Below are positions 1 through 5,570 of a stretch of 16,393 nucleotides of DNA, in pieces. How positions within the stretch are numbered: the stretch's first letter is position 1; every line of letters begins with the position of its first letter. Under the pieces are notes generated by a model. That model did no database searches, had not been told where the DNA came from, and saw nothing but the letters and a program-made list of their open reading frames with translations. The translations under genes and the position numbers were made by a program. The stretch comes from CAZWIT01 sp964533435 (GTDB lineage: Bacteria > Patescibacteriota > Patescibacteriia > UBA1558 > GWA2-36-10): assembly GCA_964533435.1 (NCBI GenBank), contig CAZHLU010000015.1, forward strand, positions 1 through 16,393, written 5' to 3'.

Positions 1-1066
1 GAAAATTATCAATACTCATATTAGCCAGTTCATCAACTGGACCAACTAAAACATGTTTTACTGGTGTTTTAACAGGAGCCTGAACTGGAGTAACCACATC
101 GTGCAATTTAGCTTTAGCTGTATTTACATTTTGTGGTCTGACCACTTTGGGTAGACTGACCGAACTTGCCACAGGTACTTCCTTTTTTACTTCCTTAATT
201 GGCTCAACAACTGGCGCTACTTTTGGCTCTGGAGCTACAACTGGCTTTAGATCTTTAGTCTCAGGAATAGTTTCTTTAATAATCGCTGGAGCCTCACTTT
301 TAATCACAGGCTCTTCTAATTTAACTGGCTTTTCTACAGGCATAGCAACAACTGGAGCTAATACTGGAACAAAATCCGTTTTTAAAATAGCAACATTTTT
401 GGGCTTTATCTCCAGCTTAGCAAAAGCTTCTTTTACACTATTTTTCCGATCTATTTCGTTAGCCTTGATTACCAAACCACCTTCTGCTTCGATATTGGCT
501 TTAATGGTTTTTACAAGTGATAAAATAATATCCAAAATCTTAACATCTATTGCTTTATTATTGACAGTTAATTTACTTAAATATTCTCTAACAATAATAC
601 TGTTCTTACGATTACGAAAAAAATCATACATCAAATCAGAAAATAATTGCCGATTATACTGATCTAGATTTAAAGCTTGTTTTTCTAGGAGCTTATTAAC
701 TATTTTTTCTAAACTATATTTTTTACTATCGTCAACTGCTGTATTTAAAGCTGCTTCCTGCAAATGCCTTTCATCATCTGGGTGAAAAGCATGCTTAGCC
801 TTATCTTGTGGCTTACCACCTAAACTAAGTAAATAAAAACTATCATCTTTAGGGGCCACATAAATAGTCGGCAAAATATTTTCCGCTATTTCAATATCAT
901 CTGACGAAGATTTACTTGCCATAGAAGCGTCAGGAACTGTCACCATTACGTCTTGAGCCTTATGCCAAGACTGCAATTTACCAGTCTGATCCTTAACTAG
1001 CAGATCATCCAGCCAAGAATTATTTCGAGCTGAAACATTATTGTTATTATTCAATCCTGATGGCAT
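1..1066 (-). CDS. Hypothetical protein with Pro/Val/Lys/Glu-rich linker (partial, C-terminus outside window)
   Basis: An open frame of 355 codons runs from an ATG at 1066 to the left edge with no in-frame stop, so the C-terminus is missing. I do not recognise the family. The first ~45 residues are polar and Asn-rich. Residues ~45-210 look like a folded, mostly helical domain. Residues ~215-330 are low complexity, built from Pro, Val, Ala, Lys and Glu in short APVV/PVEKP/PEPKV-type units. Just before the edge a more ordered segment begins (LVGPVDELANM). No signal peptide or membrane segment is visible, so a cytoplasmic protein with two ordered parts joined by a flexible linker is likely. The gene follows the efp terminator and has its own promoter at 1091-1120, so it is a separate transcription unit. 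No Shine-Dalgarno sequence precedes the ATG. The frame is secure; the function is unknown. Confidence 0.85.
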   Translation of the reverse strand, partial: MPSGLNNNNNVSARNNSWLDDLLVKDQTGKLQSWHKAQDVMVTVPDASMASKSSSDDIEIAENILPTIYVAPKDDSFYLLSLGGKPQDKAKHAFHPDDERHLQEAALNTAVDDSKKYSLEKIVNKLLEKQALNLDQYNRQLFSDLMYDFFRNRKNSIIVREYLSKLTVNNKAIDVKILDIILSLVKTIKANIEAEGGLVIKANEIDRKNSVKEAFAKLEIKPKNVAILKTDFVPVLAPVVAMPVEKPVKLEEPVIKSEAPAIIKETIPETKDLKPVVAPEPKVAPVVEPIKEVKKEVPVASSVSLPKVVRPQNVNTAKAKLHDVVTPVQAPVKTPVKHVLVGPVDELANMSIDNF

Positions 1067-1090
1067 TATATTTTAGCTATTACGCTCTTT

Positions 1091-1120
1091 ATTATAACAT
1101 ATTTTAGCCTCCATCGCCAA
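1091..1120 (-). promoter_or_regulatory. Predicted sigma-70 promoter of the left-edge gene
   Basis: Read on the minus strand, a TTGGCG -35 box (1120-1115) is followed after 18 nt by a perfect TATAAT -10 box (1096-1091). Transcription would start near 1085, giving a leader of about 20 nt before the ATG at 1066. The -35 box lies immediately past the U-tract of the efp terminator, which fits a new transcription unit starting where the previous one ends. Predicted from sequence only. Confidence 0.6.
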
Positions 1121-1121
1121 T

Positions 1122-1149
1122 AACAAAAAACCCGCGTTAGACGCGGGTT
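1122..1149 (-). terminator. Intrinsic terminator of the rpsF-ssb-rpsR-efp operon
   Basis: A perfect 9-bp GC-rich stem (AACCCGCGT / ACGCGGGTT, 1129-1137 with 1141-1149) closes a 3-nt loop. On the minus strand it is followed by a run of six T. It begins 15 nt past the efp stop codon, the expected place for an operon terminator. The other flank carries a run of five T (1152-1156), so it could also work on the plus strand, but no plus-strand gene upstream needs it. Confidence 0.9.
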
Positions 1150-1164
1150 AGTTTTTAATATTAT

Positions 1165-1722
1165 TTAAGCTCTAGAGACGTATTCACCACTTTCAGTATT
1201 GATAATTATCTGATCATTGGCTTTGACAAACATCGGCGTTCTGATTTCTAGGCCATTTTCTAAAGTCACTACTTTAGTAACTGCCCCGGCACTATTACCT
1301 TTTACGCCTTCAGGAGCAGATATTACTGTAAAAGTCATTTTAGTCGGTACTTCAATGCTAATAGGTTTATCATTAAAAATCAAAACATCTACTTCTTGAC
1401 CTTCCTTTAAGTACTTTACAGCATCACCTAGACTATCTTTATCAAATTGAAATTGCTCAAAATCTTCATTATTCATGAAAAAATAATCATCTCCCTGTTG
1501 ATAAAGAAAATTGGCTTTAGAATGAGCCATGTCAGCTAACTCTACTGTGTCTGAACCAGAAAAAGTCTTTTCTAAGGTATTACCACTGATTAAATTTTTT
1601 AACTTAGTCTTAACAACTGCTCCACCTCTGGCTACTTTGATATGTTGATTAAAGACAACTTGATAAGGTTCGTCATTAACGACTAATACTCTATTTAATT
1701 TTAAATCACTTAATGATCCCAT
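1165..1722 (-). CDS. efp: Translation elongation factor P
   Basis: EF-P binds between the P and E sites of the ribosome and relieves stalling at polyproline stretches. At 185 residues the length is normal for the family. The three-domain layout fits: an N-terminal KOW-like domain (about 1-62), a central OB domain (about 63-125) and a C-terminal OB domain (about 126-185) with the family-typical ending around VKANDQIIINTESGEYVSR. The ribosome-facing loop reads IKVARGGAVVKTKLKNL. Arg32 therefore stands where E. coli has the modified Lys34 (KPGKGQAF), as in the arginine-type EF-Ps that EarP rhamnosylates in some proteobacteria. Whether Arg32 is modified here cannot be seen. The gene is last in the operon, 4 nt after the rpsR stop, in the position often held by rplI. 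The ATG at 1722 fits family N-termini although no Shine-Dalgarno sequence precedes it. Confidence 0.95.
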   Translation of the reverse strand: MGSLSDLKLNRVLVVNDEPYQVVFNQHIKVARGGAVVKTKLKNLISGNTLEKTFSGSDTVELADMAHSKANFLYQQGDDYFFMNNEDFEQFQFDKDSLGDAVKYLKEGQEVDVLIFNDKPISIEVPTKMTFTVISAPEGVKGNSAGAVTKVVTLENGLEIRTPMFVKANDQIIINTESGEYVSRA

Positions 1723-1726
1723 GGTT

Positions 1727-1945
1727 TTATCTGGCTACATAAGGTAAAATCGCCATAAAACGAGCACGTTTAATGGCTTGAGCTAATTTACGTTGATGTT
1801 TAGAGCAAACACCATTACGTCTTTTGGGAGTAATCTTGCCATAAGAAGAAATAAATCTTTGCAAGGACTGCCAATCTTTATAATCAATTTCATCAACATT
1901 ATTTACACAGAAGAAACAATGTTTTTTATCTAATTTAACATGCAT
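1727..1945 (-). CDS. rpsR: 30S ribosomal protein S18
   Basis: S18 binds the platform of the small subunit as a heterodimer with S6. The 72 residues match the family throughout, including the ITPKRRNGVCSKHQRKLAQA core and the terminal ARFMAILPYV. The N-terminus carries Cys10 and Cys13 (CFFC), and Cys47 and His50 (CSKH) follow. Together they make a plausible C-x2-C / C-x2-H zinc site, the 'C+' form known for a subset of bacterial ribosomal proteins. The gene lies between ssb and efp, 20 nt after the ssb stop. The spacer before its ATG is entirely A/T, so there is no Shine-Dalgarno sequence. Confidence 0.97.
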   Translation of the reverse strand: MHVKLDKKHCFFCVNNVDEIDYKDWQSLQRFISSYGKITPKRRNGVCSKHQRKLAQAIKRARFMAILPYVAR

Positions 1946-1965
1946 AAAATTAAAATAATAAATTT

Positions 1966-2436
1966 TTAAAAAGGAATATCTTCTAGACTAATTTCCTCTT
2001 CGCCAATATTTGCGCCACCATCCATAGGTGGTACTTGGCTATAATCATTAGAGCGCTTTGGAGCACTGCTAGTATTATCACTAAAATTACCAGCTCCATT
2101 ACCAGCGCCCATTTTATCTAACATAATCATGTTATCAGCAATGATCTCAGTACGATAACGTTTAATACCATTAGGATCATCCCAAGAACGAGTTTGCAAA
2201 CGACCTTCAATATATACCTTGCTACCCTTTTTGACGTATTGGTTAACAATTTCAGCAAGTCTACGCCAAGCTACAATATTATGGAATTCAGCTTTTTCTT
2301 GCTTTTGACCAGCAGCATCCTTCCAAGTAAAATTGGTAGCAATAGCAAAAGATGTAACATTTTGACCACTGGGAGTTGTACGCATCTCTGGATCACGAAC
2401 AACGTTGCCAATAATCATAACCTTGTTTAAATTCAT
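1966..2436 (-). CDS. ssb: Single-stranded DNA-binding protein
   Basis: SSB coats single-stranded DNA during replication, repair and recombination, and recruits partner proteins through its C-terminal tip. Residues 1-107 form the OB fold, with the typical start NKVMIIGNVVRDPEMR, the NIVAWRRLAEIV segment and the KVYIEGRLQTRSW strand. Residues 108-145 are a Gly/Asn/Ser-rich disordered linker. The protein ends in the acidic tip EEEISLEDIPF, the partner-binding signature of bacterial SSBs. At 156 residues the length is ordinary. The gene sits 10 nt after the rpsF stop, in the conserved order rpsF-ssb-rpsR, so it is probably co-transcribed with the two ribosomal genes. Confidence 0.97.
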   Translation of the reverse strand: MNLNKVMIIGNVVRDPEMRTTPSGQNVTSFAIATNFTWKDAAGQKQEKAEFHNIVAWRRLAEIVNQYVKKGSKVYIEGRLQTRSWDDPNGIKRYRTEIIADNMIMLDKMGAGNGAGNFSDNTSSAPKRSNDYSQVPPMDGGANIGEEEISLEDIPF

Positions 2437-2446
2437 ATATTTACTA

Positions 2447-2965
2447 TTAATCTAAATTAGGTTCTTTAGTTAAAATTTCATCCAATTTTTTATCAATATC
2501 GTCCAAGCTTAAAGTTGCTTCATTTTTAGACCCTTCTACTTTCTTGGTAATTGGAGCAGCACTTCTTGGGCTAGTTGTCCTAGCTGTGGTAGTGGTTTTT
2601 TTAGGACGACGAGTTAATGCTTCTGGTTTAGTAGCATTCATTAACTTAGCAATTAAATTAGCAGGAGTTGGTTTGTCCTTTTTTAATACTAAGTGGCGTA
2701 AAATTTCTGGATTATGTTTTAAACTTAAATCCAGTTGTTTTAAATTAGCCTTGTCTTCAGTCTCTAGGCTAAAATCTAAAAAAACATAAAAACCATGTTT
2801 TTGTGTTTTAATGGGATAACTTAGTTTGCGACGACCTAAAAGGTGATAGTCGCCTACTATTTTGGCGCCGATATTATTTAAATACTCGGCTACTGTAGTC
2901 TGAATGCGTGCCTGATCATTTTCTGGCACCACTGGACTAACAATAAAAGATAGTTCGTAGTACAT
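2447..2965 (-). CDS. rpsF: 30S ribosomal protein S6 with long C-terminal extension
   Basis: S6 pairs with S18 on the 30S platform near helices 22-23 of 16S rRNA. Residues 1-100 hold the S6 ferredoxin-like fold: start YYELSFIVSP, the GRRKLSYPIKTQKHGFYVFLDF strand region, and the HNPEILRHLVLKKD helix and strand. At 172 residues the protein is clearly longer than the roughly 95-135 residues usual for S6. Residues 101-150 are a basic Thr/Pro/Lys-rich tail, and residues 152-166 (LSLDDIDKKLDEIL) look like an amphipathic helix. Such tails occur in S6 of candidate-phyla bacteria; their role is unknown to me. It is the first gene of the operon, preceded by a structured leader and a sigma-70-like promoter. 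No canonical Shine-Dalgarno sequence is present: the only AGGG lies about 18 nt upstream of the ATG, inside a hairpin. Confidence 0.95.
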   Translation of the reverse strand: MYYELSFIVSPVVPENDQARIQTTVAEYLNNIGAKIVGDYHLLGRRKLSYPIKTQKHGFYVFLDFSLETEDKANLKQLDLSLKHNPEILRHLVLKKDKPTPANLIAKLMNATKPEALTRRPKKTTTTARTTSPRSAAPITKKVEGSKNEATLSLDDIDKKLDEILTKEPNLD

Positions 2966-2983
2966 TATTATGACTATTAATTA

Positions 2984-3062
2984 CCCTAGTTTTTTATAAT
3001 TAGGGATTCTTTAAAATTAAATTTAAAGAATGTGGTTAATCAAATTGTCCAATAATTTGGAC
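2984..3062 (-). promoter_or_regulatory. Structured 5' leader of rpsF (candidate autoregulatory RNA)
   Basis: In the minus-strand RNA three hairpins occur in a row before the rpsF start. The first is GUCCAA-AUUA-UUGGAC, a perfect 6-bp stem (3062-3047). The second is a perfect 10-bp, nearly all A-U stem, AUUCUUUAAA paired with UUUAAAGAAU (3031-3006). The third has CCCUA paired with UAGGG plus 2 bp beyond one A-C mismatch (3005-2984), and directly abuts the second. The leader is thus largely base-paired although coding starts elsewhere in the window are in open A/T sequence. S6:S18 is known to bind the leader of its own mRNA in many bacteria through a motif with an exposed CCG. No CCG is present here, so a canonical copy of that motif is not supported. 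Confidence 0.4.
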
Positions 3063-3068
3063 CCCGAA

Positions 3069-3097
3069 ACTCTACCATAAAAATTATACTAAGTCAA
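3069..3097 (-). promoter_or_regulatory. Predicted promoter of the rpsF operon
   Basis: On the minus strand a TTGACT -35 box (3097-3092) is followed after 17 nt by TAGAGT (3074-3069), preceded by TG as in an extended -10 element. Transcription would begin near 3062, just at the first leader hairpin. A perfect TATAAT also lies at 3088-3083, but it is only 3 nt past the TTGACT and lacks a good -35 of its own, so it is the weaker alternative. Confidence 0.6.
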
Positions 3098-3109
3098 GAC
3101 TAGATATCA

Positions 3110-3138
3110 TTGCTTAAAAAGCATTTTTTTACTATTAT
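3110..3138 (+). promoter_or_regulatory. Predicted promoter of the methyltransferase gene, leaderless mRNA likely
   Basis: A TTGCTT -35 box (3110-3115) is followed after exactly 17 nt by a TATTAT -10 box (3133-3138). The ATG begins 6 nt later, at 3145, where the transcription start would fall, so the mRNA would have no leader. The -35 box is 12 bp from the oppositely directed -35 box of rpsF, forming a compact divergent promoter region. Confidence 0.55.
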
Positions 3139-3144
3139 TTATAC

Positions 3145-4332
3145 ATGTCAAAATATATTTTCATCTTGGGCCAAGCTAGTGATTTAAGTAGAGCTGAAAT
3201 CTTTAGTCTATACAAAAATATCACTAATATTAGCCAAAATATCATAATGTTAGAGGCTAAATTAGACCCTAAAGCAGCCTTAAAAAAACTAGGCGGCACT
3301 ATTAAAATTGCTGAATATTTAAAAACCGTCGATGATCTAGATGAATTAACAGCTACTTGGTGGTCCGAACAACTAAATCTTTCCGAAGCAAAAGCTAAAA
3401 TTAACTTTGGCTTTAGTCTTTACAATGACCATCAAAAAAATTACCAAAAAATTACCAAAATTGCGTTAGCTACTAAAAAAAATCTAAAAACAAAAAATCT
3501 CAGTTGTCGTTTAGTTGTCGGCCGTGAGGCAACTCTATCATCTGTAATTGTAGCTAAAAATAAATTAATTGACCGCGAACTATTAATCATAAAAGATAAT
3601 GGTAGATATATTTTAGCTCAAACTCAAGCTGTGCAAGATTTTGAAGACTATAGTCAAAGAGATGTTAATCGTCCGATCAGAGATGATCGCTCTGGTATGT
3701 TGCCAATCAAAGTTGCTCAAATGATGTTAAATCTAGCTGGTCCTAAAATAACCCAAAATATTTTAGATCCTTTTTGTGGTTCTGGTACAATTTTACAAGA
3801 AGCAGCCTTAGCAGGCTATCCTACTATCTATGGCAGTGACATCAGTGCTAGCACCATCCACTCTGCTCAAGAAAATATCAACTGGTTACAAAAACAACTA
3901 GGCAAATCAAATAAAATTATTCTAAAAACTACTGGAGTTGAAAATTTAAGCAAACATTTTCAAGCACAATCAATTGATTTAATAGTTAGCGAGCCATTTA
4001 TGGGCGAGGCTCGTATGATTAAACAAAATCATAATCTTGATACAATGTACGATATTGCCCAAAATTTAAGTCAACTCTACATCAAAGCTTTTCAACAATT
4101 TAAGATTATTCTAAAACCAGGCGCTAAAATTATCTTTATATTTCCTATTTTTAAAATTGGTAAAGAATATATTTACACATTACCAGGGGCTCAAATTAAA
4201 AAAATGGGCTTTAACCCAATTTTTAGCACTACTAATTTAAATTATGCCTCCCGTAATGGCAATATTATTTATGCCCGACCTGAACAAATAGTCCAAAGAG
4301 AAATTGCTATTTATTCTATCCAAGCTAATTGA
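3145..4332 (+). CDS. TRM11/UPF0020-type SAM-dependent RNA methyltransferase
   Basis: A class I methyltransferase that probably methylates an exocyclic amino group of guanosine in tRNA or rRNA. The N-terminal ~110 residues (MSKYIFILGQASDLSRAEI) resemble the THUMP-containing RNA-binding half of TRM11-like enzymes. The link segment IRDDRSGMLPIKVAQMML (169-186) is typical of this family. SAM-binding motif I is DPFCGSGT (198-205), and an acidic residue of motif II lies in GSD (220-222). Motif IV, usually [DNS]PP[FY], reads SEPF (272-275), so its second position is Glu. At 395 residues it is slightly longer than many relatives. Target site and base cannot be read from sequence; archaeal and eukaryotic TRM11 make m2G10 in tRNA. 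A DNA methyltransferase is less likely given the N-terminal half. The gene diverges from rpsF, has its own promoter, lacks a Shine-Dalgarno sequence and stops at TGA within the convergent gene. Confidence 0.8.
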   Translation: MSKYIFILGQASDLSRAEIFSLYKNITNISQNIIMLEAKLDPKAALKKLGGTIKIAEYLKTVDDLDELTATWWSEQLNLSEAKAKINFGFSLYNDHQKNYQKITKIALATKKNLKTKNLSCRLVVGREATLSSVIVAKNKLIDRELLIIKDNGRYILAQTQAVQDFEDYSQRDVNRPIRDDRSGMLPIKVAQMMLNLAGPKITQNILDPFCGSGTILQEAALAGYPTIYGSDISASTIHSAQENINWLQKQLGKSNKIILKTTGVENLSKHFQAQSIDLIVSEPFMGEARMIKQNHNLDTMYDIAQNLSQLYIKAFQQFKIILKPGAKIIFIFPIFKIGKEYIYTLPGAQIKKMGFNPIFSTTNLNYASRNGNIIYARPEQIVQREIAIYSIQAN

Positions 4333-5546
4333 TTATTTATCAGGTGCAAACCGCGCCACTTTAAAACGCCCTCTTTTTGGTCAAGATAAACAACTTGCCC
4401 AGATTTTGGCCAAATATTAGTTAAATAAAAAGCTGCTACAGTTGACTCGTCTTCTGCCAGTTTCATCTTTTCTTCCAAAACCATTTCCAAAAATAAACGT
4501 CGGCTAATCAATTTATCCTGATTATTTTCTAGCCAAGCCCCTAAGCTATTACCATAACGGACAGTAACAAATCTTTTTAAGATATTACGAAAACGATTAT
4601 CCTCTGTCAGCATAGCATCTAATACTTTTTTTTCCGCTAAAACTTTTAAACAGGTTAAAATTTTAGTCCTATCTTGTACACCTAAGGCTTGCCACAACAC
4701 ATCTCTTAATTTAAAGATATCATTACTAGCTTCAGACATAATAAAATCAGTTGGTAAAACAACACTTTCCATTTGCTTGAGATTTTTTTCTAAATTTTTA
4801 ACAGCTGCTTCCAAATCCACCTCTTTGGATTTATTAGCATCCTGATCTTCAATAGTTTTAGCAATTAAAAACCCATCAACAAGCTGCCACCATAAGATGG
4901 CATTATCGTCATAAGAAAGCAAAATATTACGTAAACTTTCCTTTTCTTCATTGCTCAGTTCTAAAGCATTTGGTGCTTTAGCTAAGTATTGAGCTCTTTG
5001 TAAGGAATTATGATAGCCTGCCCCTAAAAAATGAACGTAATCCTGTAACCAATTTTCAAGCGAAGGTAAAAGCATACGGCCATCTTGGCTGTATATTTTT
5101 TTACCAGATAAACGTAAATCTTTAAAATCATCATATTGGGAAAGCAATTGTCTAACCATGCCTTTAATTTCACCCGGAAATGATCTGGTTTGATTTACAG
5201 AGCCCTTTAAATGCTGAGGTAGTGGCACCTTGCCTCCTAAGCGCAAAATTAAACGATCAACACTAAATAAATAATCTTGAACTGGCCATAATAATTTAGT
5301 GGCAATTTGCAAAGATAATAAACGCAAATCTAAACTAGTTGCCGCTGGCATTTTAGCTAAACGCTGAGGCAAATCTAAAAGATCTATTTTTTTCAAAAAT
5401 ATTTGATCTTCTAAATCACTGACAAAATCTAATTGTTCAGTATCTAGATTAAACTGCGAAACTAATTCTTGATTAATATTATCTAATTTGTACCAGACAA
5501 AATCTTGAATTGCTTCTGGCAATGTTAACCATTGCTCTCTATCCAT
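4311..5546 (-). CDS. Conserved-looking hypothetical soluble protein, third gene of giant-protein operon
   Basis: A 411-residue protein that I do not recognise. It has no signal peptide or membrane segment and looks cytoplasmic, mostly alpha-helical, with many Leu and charged residues. Residues ~1-100 form a helical region (LPEAIQDFVWYKLDNI to LLWPVQDYLFSVDRLI). Residues ~145-212 look like a second compact helical domain (LENWLQDYVHFLGAGY, ELSNEEKESLRNILL). Residues ~238-262 have coiled-coil character (AVKNLEKNLKQMES). The last ~35 residues look like a small beta element with Trp. It starts 24 nt after the stop of the VirB6-like gene, across a spacer made only of A and T, so it is probably translated from the same mRNA and could be a cytoplasmic partner of that membrane protein. 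Its 3' end overlaps the opposing methyltransferase gene by 22 nt, with no terminator between them. Confidence 0.8.
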   Translation of the reverse strand: MDREQWLTLPEAIQDFVWYKLDNINQELVSQFNLDTEQLDFVSDLEDQIFLKKIDLLDLPQRLAKMPAATSLDLRLLSLQIATKLLWPVQDYLFSVDRLILRLGGKVPLPQHLKGSVNQTRSFPGEIKGMVRQLLSQYDDFKDLRLSGKKIYSQDGRMLLPSLENWLQDYVHFLGAGYHNSLQRAQYLAKAPNALELSNEEKESLRNILLSYDDNAILWWQLVDGFLIAKTIEDQDANKSKEVDLEAAVKNLEKNLKQMESVVLPTDFIMSEASNDIFKLRDVLWQALGVQDRTKILTCLKVLAEKKVLDAMLTEDNRFRNILKRFVTVRYGNSLGAWLENNQDKLISRRLFLEMVLEEKMKLAEDESTVAAFYLTNIWPKSGQVVYLDQKEGVLKWRGLHLINNQLAWIE

Positions 5547-5570
5547 TTTTTATTTTTAATTTTAAATATT

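Noticed and set aside
147..662. Plus-strand open frame of 171 codons
   Set aside because: It lies inside the open minus-strand gene at 1-1066. Its Ser/Thr/Gly/Leu composition is the mirror of that gene's Pro/Lys/Val repeats.
2984..3062. Canonical S6:S18 leader motif
   Set aside because: The CCG trinucleotide needed for recognition is absent from the leader, so only a generic structured leader is reported.
3111..3130. Small hairpin TGCTT-AAA-AAGCA followed by seven T, resembling a plus-strand terminator
   Set aside because: No plus-strand gene lies upstream to terminate, the stem is only 5 bp and A/T-rich, and it overlaps a better-supported -35 box.
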